DNA from: Luteimonas sp. FCS-9
GTDB taxonomy: Bacteria > Pseudomonadota > Gammaproteobacteria > Xanthomonadales > Xanthomonadaceae
Length of the DNA: 64,000 nt
Reading direction: 5' to 3'
Assembly: GCF_001014645.1 (NCBI RefSeq)
Contig: NZ_LASZ01000014.1
Coordinates: forward strand, 1-64,000
Below, piece after piece: positions 48,426-63,000 of the stretch (position 1 is its first letter; the number at the start of each line of letters is the position of its first letter). Under the pieces are notes generated by a model. It was not told the origin of the DNA and did no database searches. It saw nothing but the letters and a program-made list of their open reading frames with translations. The position numbers were made by a program, and so were the translations under genes.

Positions 48426-48725
48426 TCAGGGCGTCGGCGTCGGGTCGGGCGGCGGAGGCGCGGGATCGCCGACCGGCTCCGACAGCGGGCCCTGCTCGAC
48501 GCTGTCGGGCGGCGGCACGGCGGTGCGCCGGCCGTCGACGTCCTGGGCGGTGATGCCGGCGTCGGCATCGGGATTGCGGTTGGCGTCGCGGTCGGCCGGC
48601 TCGACCGTCTGCGGGTCGGTCGACAGCGCTTCCTGCTGCTCGCGCCGGTCGCAGCCGGCGGCCGCGAGCAGGGCCAGCGAGGCGAGGACGGGGACGAGCG
48701 GGCGCGCGAACGGCGAGGGGCGCAT
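48426..48725 (-). CDS. Small lipoprotein, function unknown
   Basis: A 99-residue protein with a clear lipoprotein signal ([20 protein letters not shown], lipobox near residue 25). A hydrophilic Asp/Gln/Pro-rich tail with low complexity follows, ending [10 protein letters not shown]. It has no recognised domain. The ATG at 48723-48725 fits the signal; the larger frame to 49403 is the shadow of the hydrolase gene. It is followed after about 70 bases by prmA, so it could be part of that transcript. Confidence 0.65.
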   Translation of the reverse strand: MRPSPFARPLVPVLASLALLAAAGCDRREQQEALSTDPQTVEPADRDANRNPDADAGITAQDVDGRRTAVPPPDSVEQGPLSEPVGDPAPPPPDPTPTP

Positions 48726-48784
48726 GGCGGACTCCGGGTCGACGGCGGGTGGTCCACCTTGCGGCGGGCGCTGCATGCGCGGCG

Positions 48785-49573
48785 TCAACGGGATCCGAGC
48801 GCCTTCTGGCGCGCGACCGCATCGCGCGCCAGCGCCTCGCGGGTGCCCACGACCATCTCGGTCAGCCAGTCGATCAGCACCGCGGTGTACTGCAGCTGGT
48901 GACGCTTCTCGGTCAGCGCGTGGTCGGCGCCGCGGATCACCCGCGAGGTCAGCGACCGCGCCGCGCCGAACGCGCCCTCGAAGTTCTTCGTCACCCGGTG
49001 CGGCACGATCGTGTCGTGCTCGGCCTCGACCAGCAGCACGTCGCCGGCGTAGGCGGCCGCGGCGGCGAGCGCGCAATTGTCGGCCGGCCCGAGCGCCGAG
49101 GCGCGATAGGCCATCAGCCCCGGGTCGGCGTTGAGCGAGGTCTTGGGCGCGTCCCAGCCGGCGTCGGGGTAGAGCGCCGGCGAGCGCAGCGCCAGCCAGC
49201 GCACCGCGCGCTGGCGGGTCAGCAGCGCGGCCAGGTAGCCGCCGTAGCTGATGCCCACGACCGCGATCGCGTCCGGATCGACGTTGGGCACCGCAGCCAG
49301 GCGGTCGTAGGCCGCCAGCAGGTCGTCGAGGTTCTGCGCGCGCGAGACGCTGTCGCGCTGCGCGGCGTCGCGCGCGTGTCCGCGCAGGTCGAAGGTCAGG
49401 CACACGCAGCCCAGGCCGACGGCTTCACGCGCGCGCACCAGGTTGTGCTGCTGGCGGCCGCCCCAGCCGTGCACGAACAGCACGCCGGGCAGCGATTCGG
49501 CCGGCGAGAGCAGCGTCGCGCTGAGGCGCTCGCGCTCGACGGCGATCTCAAGGGTCGACAGGCGCGCTTCCAT
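48785..49573 (-). CDS. Alpha/beta-fold hydrolase
   Basis: A 262-residue cytoplasmic hydrolase. [11 protein letters not shown] is the oxyanion motif, the nucleophile Ser lies in [11 protein letters not shown], the acid Asp in AEHDTIVPH and the base His in GADHALTEK. The segment [10 protein letters not shown] resembles the X-Pro dipeptidyl-peptidase/serine aminopeptidase-like group. The substrate is unknown. The start overlaps the end of the DUF3182 gene by 26 bases, so the two are co-translated and probably act together. The ATG at 49571-49573 is preferred by length. Confidence 0.88.
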   Translation of the reverse strand: MEARLSTLEIAVERERLSATLLSPAESLPGVLFVHGWGGRQQHNLVRAREAVGLGCVCLTFDLRGHARDAAQRDSVSRAQNLDDLLAAYDRLAAVPNVDPDAIAVVGISYGGYLAALLTRQRAVRWLALRSPALYPDAGWDAPKTSLNADPGLMAYRASALGPADNCALAAAAAYAGDVLLVEAEHDTIVPHRVTKNFEGAFGAARSLTSRVIRGADHALTEKRHQLQYTAVLIDWLTEMVVGTREALARDAVARQKALGSR

Positions 49574-50714
49574 CGGGACCGGCGAAGTGGAGGGGAAGGT
49601 CGACGTCGCGACCGGCGTGGCGGTACTTGGTGATCAGCCCGCAACGTGGATCGTCGAGCGCGCAGTAGACGTCGGCCTGCGGCGGCACCCGGACGGGGCC
49701 ATGGCGCTCGACGGTCGATGCTAGCACGCGGCTCAGCGCCGGCTCGCGCCCGAGCAGCTCGAACGCGGCGAGCTCGGCCGGCGTCGCGCCGCCCACGCGC
49801 CACGACTGCTCGAGCACGCCGCCGTGCGGATGGCCGTGGCGGTCGCTGCCCCACAGCACGTCGTAGTTGCGCCGCGAACACAGCAGGCCCGGGTAGGCGG
49901 CCTGCGTGCAGCGGTCGTAGGCGATCGCCATCTCGACCGTGCGCCGCAGGCGCGGCTGGACGAACACGTCGAGCAGGTCGGGCATGCGCCCGCGCACCAC
50001 GCATAGCGTCGACCCGCCGTAGACCGGGCCGCCGTCGCGGCCGCGGCCCAGGCCCTGGGTGCCGACGTAGGCGATGCTGCGCCCGCCCAGCCGCAGCTCG
50101 CCGACGCTGTAGGTGGCCGGCGCCGCGACGTCGGTCTCCACGACGACGCCCGCGGCGACCTGCGCGGGCGACAGCGTCGCGAGCAGCCGCTCGCAGCCGG
50201 CCGCGTCGCGCACCACGTGCTGGCCGCCGCCGCCGACCCCGTCGGCGAGCTTCACGCGTGCGGCCGTGCCCAGGTGCAGCACGCGCGCGCAGGCCTCGCG
50301 CACGTCGTCGGCGGCGAACGCGCTGAAGCCGGGGAACGTGACCTCGCGCAGCATCGCGCCCAGGTCGCGGTGCCAGCCCTCGGGCGCCCGGGCGCCGGCG
50401 TCGACCAGGCCGTGGGTGATCAGCTTGCTGGCGACGAAAGCCCGCGGCACCACGCCGCCGAGCAGCGCCGCCTCGTCTGCGATGCCCCAGGGCGCGGCCT
50501 GCGCGGCGGTCAGCGTGTCCTGCGGCACCAGGTAGGCGTCGCCGGGTCGCGCATCGGACGCGGCGGCGAAGCCGTCGAATGGCAGGCCGAGCAGGCGCGC
50601 GACCTCGCTGGCGACCCAGCCCAGCGTCGCCCGTTCGTGCCCCGGTCGGGTGGCGCGTGGGCCGGGCAGTGCGAGCACGCGTGTGGGCGGTGGCGGGAGC
50701 GGATCGGATGGCAT
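49548..50714 (-). CDS. DUF3182 family protein (ATP-grasp-like)
   Basis: A 388-residue protein matching DUF3182 in length and in motifs such as [31 protein letters not shown] and [17 protein letters not shown] stretches. A glycine-rich [14 protein letters not shown] loop and spaced acidic residues recall ATP-grasp enzymes, so ligase or amide-bond-forming activity is possible; this is inference. No signal peptide is seen. It overlaps the start of an alpha/beta hydrolase gene by 26 bases. It is divergent from the gene pair at 50948. Confidence 0.8.
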   Translation of the reverse strand: MPSDPLPPPPTRVLALPGPRATRPGHERATLGWVASEVARLLGLPFDGFAAASDARPGDAYLVPQDTLTAAQAAPWGIADEAALLGGVVPRAFVASKLITHGLVDAGARAPEGWHRDLGAMLREVTFPGFSAFAADDVREACARVLHLGTAARVKLADGVGGGGQHVVRDAAGCERLLATLSPAQVAAGVVVETDVAAPATYSVGELRLGGRSIAYVGTQGLGRGRDGGPVYGGSTLCVVRGRMPDLLDVFVQPRLRRTVEMAIAYDRCTQAAYPGLLCSRRNYDVLWGSDRHGHPHGGVLEQSWRVGGATPAELAAFELLGREPALSRVLASTVERHGPVRVPPQADVYCALDDPRCGLITKYRHAGRDVDLPLHFAGPDGSAPVDP

Positions 50715-50863
50715 GCGGTTCCCCGTGCGTGCGTGGCGGTGCCGGTCCCCCCGCCGCGAGTCTCGGTCGGCCGGCCGGGCCGGTAAAGGGGGCGGCAGGC
50801 CGCAACCACGGCCCTGTGATGCAGGTCACGGCCGGCGCGCCGGGACCGCGCCCCCGATCGGCT

Positions 50864-50941
50864 AGAATCGCCGCGCGCGCCCGGTCCTCTCCCGGCACGG
50901 CCGGCGCACGCGATTCCAACCGTCGCGCGACCCCCGGGAGG
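50864..50941 (+). promoter_or_regulatory. -10-like element and ribosome binding site of the 50948 gene
   Basis: tagaat (50864-50869) is a good -10 hexamer. gggagg (50936-50941) is an almost perfect Shine-Dalgarno site seven bases before the TTG at 50948 and decides that start. Confidence 0.5.
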
Positions 50942-50947
50942 TCCGCC

Positions 50948-51913
50948 TTGCCGTTCCGAGTGTCCGCCGTCCTCGCGATCGCAGCCGCCATGATCCTGGC
51001 GGTGGCGGCGTGGCGCGCGAGTGCGCCGGCGCCCGGCCACCGCGGGGCGGCGCGTGACGTCGCGGCCGCCGTGGACACGCGCCGGGCCGATGCCGCGCCG
51101 GACGTCGCGCTGCCGACGCGCCGCGTGCCGGGCGATGCGACGGCGCAGCCCGGCGCATCGGCGGTGCCGGTGCCGGTGCCGCCGCGGCAGGCGTTCGAGC
51201 GGGCCACCGACCTGTTCGCGCTGGTGCAGCGGCTGCAGCCGTTGGCCGACACCGGCGATGCCGAGGCGCGCTGGCTGGTCAGCCGGATCCACGAGTACTG
51301 CGCCGGCTACGCCCGCGCGCCGGTGGACTACGCGCGCGACACGCTGCTCATCGCCAGCCTGCAGTTGCCGGCCGCCCGCCCGCTGCACGCCGCGCGGACC
51401 CGCATCGAGCGGCGTTGCGGGCGCTTCGTCGCCGGCGACGCGCCGAGCTTCGTGCAACTGGTCGAGCAGCGCCGCGAGGCCGCGCTGGCCGGCAGCCTGC
51501 CCGCCGAGGCGGCGCTGCTGGCGATGGGCGAGCCGCTGGAGGACGACGAGGACTATCGCCGCGCGCTGGTCGAGCGGGTCCGCGACTCGGCCGATCCGGA
51601 GGCCTACGTGGCGCTCGCGCCGGCGATGGGACTGGCCGCGGCCGGGGACCCGGCGCTGGCGAGCGAGGTCGCGGGCTCGCAGCTCACCGAGATGGCCTGG
51701 CAGAACGCGGCCTGCGGGCTGGGGCTCGACTGCAGCGGCGATGGCGCCCTGATGACCCAGTACTGCGCCGAGGGCGGCATCTGCGCGCAGGACGCGGCGC
51801 AGGATTTCTCGAGTTTCGTCCGGCAGGCGGCACCGCCGGAGGATGCGGAACGGATCGATCGGATGGCAGCTGAACTACGACGCGACCGGCAGGTCGGGAT
51901 GGTGACGAAATGA
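50948..51913 (+). CDS. Exported protein of unknown function
   Basis: A product of about 321 residues, starting at a TTG with a strong gggagg site. Residues 3-23 (FRVSAVLAIAAAMILAVAAW) are a signal peptide or anchor. A Pro/Ala-rich linker (about 45-75) precedes an alpha-helical mature region with Sel1-like helical character (LVQRLQPLADTGDAEARWLVSRIHEYC) and several cysteines (EYCAGYA, RRCGRF, NAACGLGLDC, QYCAEGGIC). No family is recognised. The stop overlaps the next ATG by four bases (atga), so the two products are coupled. Confidence 0.75.
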   Translation: MPFRVSAVLAIAAAMILAVAAWRASAPAPGHRGAARDVAAAVDTRRADAAPDVALPTRRVPGDATAQPGASAVPVPVPPRQAFERATDLFALVQRLQPLADTGDAEARWLVSRIHEYCAGYARAPVDYARDTLLIASLQLPAARPLHAARTRIERRCGRFVAGDAPSFVQLVEQRREAALAGSLPAEAALLAMGEPLEDDEDYRRALVERVRDSADPEAYVALAPAMGLAAAGDPALASEVAGSQLTEMAWQNAACGLGLDCSGDGALMTQYCAEGGICAQDAAQDFSSFVRQAAPPEDAERIDRMAAELRRDRQVGMVTK

Positions 51914-52362
51914 AGCAGCGGGCGTTTTCGCGCAGGGTGCGGTTCTGGTTCTGGACCGCGGTATTCCTCGGCTACTCGGTCGCGGTGGCGGGCGTGGTCG
52001 TCGACGCGATCGGCGACAGCTACCGCGGCCTGGCCAAGGTCGCCGAGACCACGATCGAGGCGCCTGCCGAGCAGCGCCGGCTCGGTGCGGCGCAGGTCGC
52101 CGCGCTCTACCGCGCGCAGAGCGCGACCCCGCTGCGCACGTTGCCGGCAGGCGCGACGTTCCGCGTGGTCTGGCCCGACGGGTCCAGCGAGATGGTGCGC
52201 ATCGTCAGCCCGTCGAGCGAATACGGCACGCGGCTGGTCGAGGGTTCGCAGCTCGGTGCGCCCGACCTGCTGCAGCCCGCGCATGCCGAACTGCAGGTGG
52301 TGCCGGTATCGACCGCGACGCCGTCGCGCCGCGCACCGCGCGGAGACGTCGCCACCGACTGA
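51910..52362 (+). CDS. Membrane-anchored protein of unknown function
   Basis: A 150-residue protein coupled to the previous gene by an atga overlap. A basic N-terminus and one hydrophobic segment (about 11-33, RFWFWTAVFLGYSVAVAGVVV) suggest a single anchor. The remainder (AAQVAALYRAQSATPLRTLPAGATFRVVWPDGSSEMVRIVSP) looks like a small beta-rich periplasmic domain. No family is recognised. The pair may form a periplasmic complex, which is inferred only from gene coupling. Confidence 0.75.
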   Translation: MKQRAFSRRVRFWFWTAVFLGYSVAVAGVVVDAIGDSYRGLAKVAETTIEAPAEQRRLGAAQVAALYRAQSATPLRTLPAGATFRVVWPDGSSEMVRIVSPSSEYGTRLVEGSQLGAPDLLQPAHAELQVVPVSTATPSRRAPRGDVATD

Positions 52363-52904
52363 CGGCGCGGGGCGGACGGGCGGGCAGCTTCCTCGTGCGA
52401 TGCCCCGTTTCGGCCCGGGCACATGGCCGTTGGAAACGAGCGGCGAACGACCCGACGACGACCGTCCGCGCGATCCGCAAGCCGATGCCCGGCGCGGTCG
52501 GCTGGCCCTTGCGCGGAACCAAGGAGGAGGCCGCCACCGTACGGCGGTGGCCGGAGGCGTCGCGGCAAGGGCCTGCCGGCCACGACGGGGACCGTCGGGT
52601 CGCGATGAAGAGAAGCGAAGCGCAGCACCGACGCGCCTCGATGTCGCCGGCAATCTCCGCAGTCGGGCGAAGCCCATTTTTTGTGCGCTGGCGCACACAC
52701 GGCGCAAGATCGTCGCGTGGCGTCATGGCGCGGCCATGCGCGCTTCACGACGTTTTTATTGGGTCATCCCGATAGTCCATTCAGGCCGGCGCACTGCCGC
52801 CGGTCGGTGACTCCCCCGCACGCCAAAATCCGCCATGGACCGCCGCCCGCCCGGGCAGCGTGCCGTATGACGGCCGTTCGTCGCCACGTTTCACGGACTT
52901 CGTC
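52363..52904. other. Large intergenic region upstream of the glycogen/trehalose operon
   Basis: A 542-base gap holding no recognised gene. It contains a 6-bp stem ccaccg/cggtgg near 52540. A locally AT-rich patch includes tttttt just before the hairpin tgtgcg/cgcaca (52682-52697), and another patch lies near 52750-52760. An 11-codon reading frame at 52835-52870 follows caaaat by five bases and overlaps the alternative GTG start of glgA. The operon promoter probably lies here, but I cannot place it. Confidence 0.5.
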
Positions 52905-54454
52905 ATGCCCCAGCCGATCGACCACCCAGGACCCGTGGTCCGCCCCAAGACCCCCCGCGCCGCGCAACGCCAGCGCGATGCCCGCGGCCGCTTCACCCGC
53001 CGCGCACCGCTCGCCGCGCAGGCCGCCGCCGGATCGTCGCGGCAGCCGTCGCTGTTCGTGACCTCGGAAATGAGCGATTTCGTCAAGGCCGGCGGCCTGG
53101 GCGAGGTCGCCGCGGCGCTGCCGCGCGTGCTGCGCGCGCGCTACGACGTGCGGGTGCTGATTCCCGGCTACCCGGCGGTGCTCGAGAAGGCCGGCGCCCT
53201 GGAGATCGTCGGCGAGGTCGCCGGCGTGGCCGCGCTGCCGGCCTGCCGCATCGGGCTCGTGCGCCAGGCCGACGGGCTGCCGGTCTACGTGCTGCTCAAC
53301 GCCGCGCTGTTCGAGCGCGAAGGGTCGCCCTACGTGTCCGATGCGGGCACCGACTGGGACGACAACGCGCTGCGGTTCGCGACGCTGTCGCACGCGGCCG
53401 CGCAGATCGCCGCAGGCCGCGCCGGCCTGGGCTGGACGCCGCGGCTGCTGCACCTCAACGACTGGCCGTGCGCGCTCGCCGCCGGCTACCTGCGCTGGTC
53501 CGCCATCCCGGTGCCGAGCCTGCTGACGATCCACAACCTCGCCTACCAGGGGCTGTTCCCGACCGCGATGGCGGCGCAGCTGGGCATCCCCGACGCCGCC
53601 GCGCCGGCGCTCGACTTCTACGGCCGGCTGTCGTTCCTGCAGGCCGGCATCGTGCATGCCGACCAGGTCAACACGGTGAGCGTGAGCTACGCGCGCCAGA
53701 TCACCGGGCCGGAGCTGGGTTGCGGCCTCGACACGCTGCTCGCGCGCCGCGCCGCGGCCGGCCGCCTGAGCGGGATCATCAACGGCGTCGACCCCAGCTA
53801 CGACCCGCGCACCGACGCCCACCTGCGCGTGCACTTCAGCGTCAACCAGTGGCAGGGCAAGAACGTCAACGCCGAGCAGGTGCGCCGCGAATTCCACCTG
53901 CCGCAGAGCCGCGGCCCGCTGTTCGCGGTGGTCTCGCGGCTGGTGCACCAGAAGGGCATGGACCTGGTGGTCGAGGTCGCGCCGCAGATCGCCGCGGCCG
54001 GCGGCCAGATCGTGTTCGTCGGCCAGGGCGAGCGCCAGATCGAGCGTGCGGTGCGCACGCTGTGCGGCCGCTACCCGGCGCACATGGCGGCGATGATCGG
54101 CTTCGAGGAGAGCGTCGCGCGGCGCGTCTACGCCGCGTCGGACTTCCTGCTGATGCCCTCGCGCTTCGAGCCCTGCGGGCTGAGCCAGATGTACGCCCAG
54201 CGCTTCGGCAGCCTGCCGATCGCGCATGCCACCGGCGGGTTGATCGACACCGTCGACGACGGCGTGACCGGCTTTCTGTTCGCCGAGCCGTCGGCCGACG
54301 CGCTGCGCCGCTGCGTGGGGCGGGCGTTCCGCACCTGGCGTCTGCCCGGCCTGATGTCGGCGATGCGTCGCGCGGCGATGCTGGCACCCTCGGGCTGGGA
54401 GCATGCCGGCCAGCGCTACGCAGACCTCTACGCGCGCACCGCGGCGCGCGCGGC

Positions 54455-54458
<4 letters not shown>
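52905..54458 (+). CDS. glgA: Glycogen synthase (ADP-glucose type)
   Basis: A 517-residue GT5 enzyme that elongates alpha-1,4-glucan from ADP-glucose. The KxGGL motif is at Lys61 ([10 protein letters not shown]), about 46 residues later than in E. coli GlgA (Lys15). The protein therefore has a basic, Arg/Ala-rich N-terminal extension of unknown role. The GT-B C-terminal part has [12 protein letters not shown] and [13 protein letters not shown]. The start is taken as the ATG at 52905; a GTG at 52860 adds 15 residues. The stop overlaps the glgB start (atga). It is the first gene of the operon. Confidence 0.93.
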
Positions 54459-56652
<2,194 letters not shown>

Positions 56653-56665
<13 letters not shown>

Positions 56666-58413
56666 ACGCCCGGGCCGGCGCCTGGGGCGCGCAGCCGCAG
56701 GCCGACGGCACGGTGCGGTTCTCGATCTGGGCGCCGGCCTGTACGCAGGCCTGGCTCGTCCCCCAGGACGGTGCCCCGGTGCCGATGCGCGCCGACGGCG
56801 ACGGCGGGTTCGTGCTCGAGCATCGCGCCGCGCCCGGCCTGCGCTATCGCTACCGGCTCGATGACCGGATCGTGCCCGATCCCGCCTCGCGCTGGCAGCC
56901 CGAGGGCGTCGACGGACCGAGCGCGGTCGTCGATCCGGCGGCCTACCGCTGGCGCCACGACCACTGGCGCGGGCGTCCCTGGAACGAGACCGTGCTCTAC
57001 GAGCTGCACGTCGGCGCCTGCGGCGGCTACGCGGGCGTGCGTGCGCAACTGCCGCGGCTGGCGAAGCTTGGCATCACCGCGATCGAGCTGATGCCGCTGG
57101 GCGAGTTCCCGGGCACGCGCAACTGGGGCTACGACGGCGTACTGCCGTACGCGCCGGCGTCGGCCTACGGCACGCCCGACGACCTGCGTGCGCTCGTCGA
57201 CGACGCCCACGGCCACGGCCTGATGGTGTTCATGGACGTGGTCTACAACCACTTCGGCCCGCACGGCAATCATCTGCCGGCCTACGCGCCGGCGTTCTTC
57301 CGGGACGACACGCCGACGCCGTGGGGCGCGGCGATCGATTTCCGCCAGCCCAGGGTGCAGCGTTTCTTCATCGACAACGCGCGCATGTGGCTGCACGAGT
57401 ACCGCGTCGACGGGCTGCGGCTCGACGCGGTGCACGCGATCGCGCCGCAGGATTTCCTCGCGACGCTGCGCCGCGCGCTGCGCGCCGATCTGCCGCCGGG
57501 CCGGCACGTCCACCTGGTGCTGGAGAACGAGCACAACACCGCTTCGTGGCTGGGCGACGACGGCTACGACGCGCAATGGAACGACGACTTCCACAACGCG
57601 CTGCACGTGCTGCTGACCGGCGAAACCGAGGGCTACTACGCGGCGTTCGCCGACGACCCGGCCGCGCACCTGGCGCGCGTGCTCGGCGAGGGTTTCGCCT
57701 TCCAGGGCGAGGCCGACGCGCGCGGCCATGTGCGCGGCGAACCCAGCGCGCACGTGCCCCCGCGACACTACGTGGCGTTCGCGCAGAACCACGACCAGGT
57801 GGGCAACCGCGCGTTCGGCGACCGGCTGGCGGCGCAGCTGCCCGCCGCGCGCCTGCGCGCGGCGCTGGCGTTGACCGCGCTCACGCCGATGGTGCCGCTG
57901 TTCTTCATGGGCGAGCCCTGGGGCGCGACCGCGCCGTTTCCGTTCTTCACCGATTTCCCGGCGCCGCTCGACGCCGCCGTGCGCGAGGGGCGGCGCCGCG
58001 AGTTCGCGTCGTTCGCGGCGTTCGCCGACCCGCAGGCGCGCGCCCGCATTCCGGACCCGAACGCGCCCGCGACGTTCGCGCTGGCGCGGCTGGATCCGGA
58101 CGAGGCCGACGCGGCGCCCGGCGCCGACTGGGCGGTGTGGTTCGCCGACCTGCTGGCGGTACGCCGGACGCAGCTGGTGCCGCGTCTGGACGGACTGCGC
58201 GCGCAGGGCGCGGCCACGATCGCGCCCGCCGCGGTCCACGCGGCCTGGTCGGATGGCACGTGGAAGATGGACCTGGTCTGCAATCTCGGCGCGACGCCGG
58301 TGCCGTTCGAGTCGACCCTGGCGGCCGTGCTCGGCCACTACCGCAGCGACGGCGGTCCCGATGCGGCGCAGGTGCCGCCCGACACGCTGGCGCTGCGCTG
58401 GAGCCGGGCATGA
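56653..58413 (+). CDS. treZ: Malto-oligosyltrehalose trehalohydrolase
   Basis: A 586-residue GH13 enzyme that releases trehalose from maltooligosyl-trehalose. A CBM48-like N-domain is followed by the barrel with Asp258 ([10 protein letters not shown]), Glu291 (VLENEHNT) and Asp381 (QNHDQVGNR), the last being the signature of TreZ. The ATG at 56653 is within the end of glgB; a GTG at 56662 is an alternative. It ends in an atga overlap with malQ. TreY, whose product it uses, is encoded two genes downstream. Confidence 0.95.
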
Positions 58414-60304
58414 GCGCGGCGTTGCATGCGCTGGCCGATGCCGCCGGACTGTGCCGCGCGTGGGAGGACGCGTCCGGACGCGCGCGCATCGTCGACGACG
58501 ACGCGCTGCGCGCGATCCTCGCGGCGCTGGGCCTGCGGACCGGCACCGCGGCCGACATCGACGACGCGCGCCGCGCCTGCGCCGCCGCCGGAGAGACGCC
58601 TGCACCGCTGGCGACCGCCGAGGCCGGACAGGTCTGCCGGCTGCCTGCCGCGGGCGCCGCGCTCGTGCTGACCCACGAGGACGGCGGCGAATGCGTCGTC
58701 GCCGTGGAGGCGGACGGTCGCGCCACCGCGCCGTGGCGGCCCGGCGACTGGCGGTACGCCTGGCGGGGCCGCACGCACACGCTGGCGGTCGCGCCGACGC
58801 GCTGTTTCGGCGTCGCCGACGCGCTGGGCATCGCGGCGCCGCGTGCCTGGGGCGTCGGCCTGCAGGTCTACGGTACGCGCGCGCCGGGCGACGGCGGCGT
58901 CGGCGATGCCGCCGGCGTGCTCGACTGGGCGCAGCGGGTCGCGGCCGCCGGTGGCGACGCGCTGGCGCTCAGCCCGGTGCATGCCGCGCGGCCGCCGGGC
59001 GACGGCTACAGCCCGTACTCGCCGAGCGACCGCCGCTTCCTCGACCCGGTGCATGCCGCGCCGGCGCTGGTACTCGGCGATGCGACCGTCCACACACTGT
59101 GGGCTGAGGCCGGCCTTGATGCGACCGGCGACGCCGACGCGGACCTCGTCGACTGGCCGGCCGCCGCAGGGCTGCGATGGCGCCGGCTGCGCTTACTGCG
59201 TGCGGCGCGAGACCGGCTGCCCGACGCGGCGCGCGCGTCGCTGGCGCACTTCGAACATGCCGGCGGTGCCGCGCTCGAGGCCTTTGCCGCGCACGCGGCC
59301 GCCGATTTCGGCGGCGGCGATCCGTCGCTGCATCGCTTCGCGCAATGGCTGGCGGCCGATAGCTGGGACCTCGTGCAGCACGCTGCTCGCGAGCGCGGCA
59401 TGGGCCTGGGGCTGATCGCCGATCTCGCCGTCGGCTTCGACCCCGCCGGCGCCGAGGCCGCCGCGTGCCCCGACGCGGTGCTGCAGGGCCTGGAACTCGG
59501 CGCGCCGCCCGATGCGTTCAATGCCGACGGCCAGGTCTGGGGCGTGACCGGCTACGCGCCCGGCGGCCTGCGCCGCAGCGGCTTCGCGCCGTTCCGCGCG
59601 CTGCTCGACGCGACGATGCGCGGCCGCGGCGGCATCCGCATCGACCACATCCTCGGCCTGATGCGACTGTGGGTGGTGCCGCGCGGCGCACCGTCGTCGG
59701 CCGGCGCCTACCTGCGCTGCCCGCTGGACGACCTGCTCAACCTGGTCGTGCTGGCGTCTTGGCGCCACCGCTGCATCGTCATAGGCGAGGACCTGGGCGT
59801 GGTGCCGCCGGGCATCCGCGACACGCTCGCACGGCGCGGCGTGCTCGGGATCGACGTGCTGCCGTTCACCCGCGACGCCGACGGCGCGTTCCTGCCGCCG
59901 GCACGCTGGCGGCGCGAGGCGGTGGCGACCACGACGACCCACGACCTGCCGACGCTGGCCGGCTGGGCCCGCGGCCGCGACCTCGACTGGCGCGTGCGCC
60001 TCGGCAGCCTGACGCCGGCGGACGAACGCGCGCAGCGCCAGGCGCGCGCTGCCGACGTCGCCGCGCTCGACGCCGCGTGCGCGCAGGCGCTGGGCACGAC
60101 CGGGCCGGCGGCCTGGTCGGCGCTCGTCGCCGCGTCGCCGGCACCGCTGGCGCTGCTGCCGGCCGAGGACGCGCTGGGCCTGGACGAGCAGCCGAACCTG
60201 CCGGGCACCGTCGACACCCACCCCAACTGGCGCCGGCGGCTGCCGGCAGCGGATGTGCGGCTGGACGCGGCGCTGGCCGCCTTCGATGCCGCCAGGCGAA
60301 CCGC

Positions 60305-60308
<4 letters not shown>
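58410..60308 (+). CDS. malQ: 4-alpha-glucanotransferase (amylomaltase)
   Basis: A 632-residue GH77 enzyme that moves maltooligosaccharide units between glucans. Its N-terminal region (about 1-125) is an extra domain, after which the barrel has WGVGLQVYGTRAPGDGGVGD. The catalytic set is Asp412 (RIDHILGL), Glu460 (IGEDLGVVPPG) and Asp512 (THDLPTLAGW). It overlaps treZ and treY by atga junctions. In this operon it probably lengthens short glucans to feed TreY or glycogen, which is inferred. Confidence 0.94.
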
Positions 60309-62808
<2,500 letters not shown>

Positions 62809-62812
<4 letters not shown>

Positions 62813-63000
62813 GTCGAACGACGATGGACGAACAGCAGCGGACCGCCCGCATCCGGGAACTCGCACGCGAGATCTGGCAGGCCGAGGGACGCCCAGACGG
62901 CGAATCGCTGCGCCACTGGGCGATGGCCGAGCGGCTGGTCGACGCCGAACTGCAGGCCGAGCGCGAGAACGTCGAGCACGCCGCCGGAACGCCGCGCTGA
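62809..63000 (+). CDS. DUF2934 small protein
   Basis: A 63-residue protein matching the short DUF2934 motif: RIRELAREIWQAEGRPDGE then LRHWAMAERLV, a predicted helical segment. Members are widespread small proteins of unknown function, often found beside glycogen or trehalose genes. The ATG at 62809 overlaps the treY stop, and its stop overlaps the glgX start (tgatg). It is therefore embedded in the operon and probably translated at levels similar to its neighbours. Confidence 0.8.

Noticed and set aside
52676..52697. tttttt next to a GC-rich hairpin as an intrinsic terminator
   Set aside because: The T run precedes the hairpin on the plus strand and becomes A on the minus strand, so it is in the wrong order for termination in either direction.
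52860..52905. GTG at 52860 as the start of glgA
   Set aside because: It would lengthen an already extended N-terminus and overlap the small frame; the ATG at 52905 is the simpler choice, though not proven.
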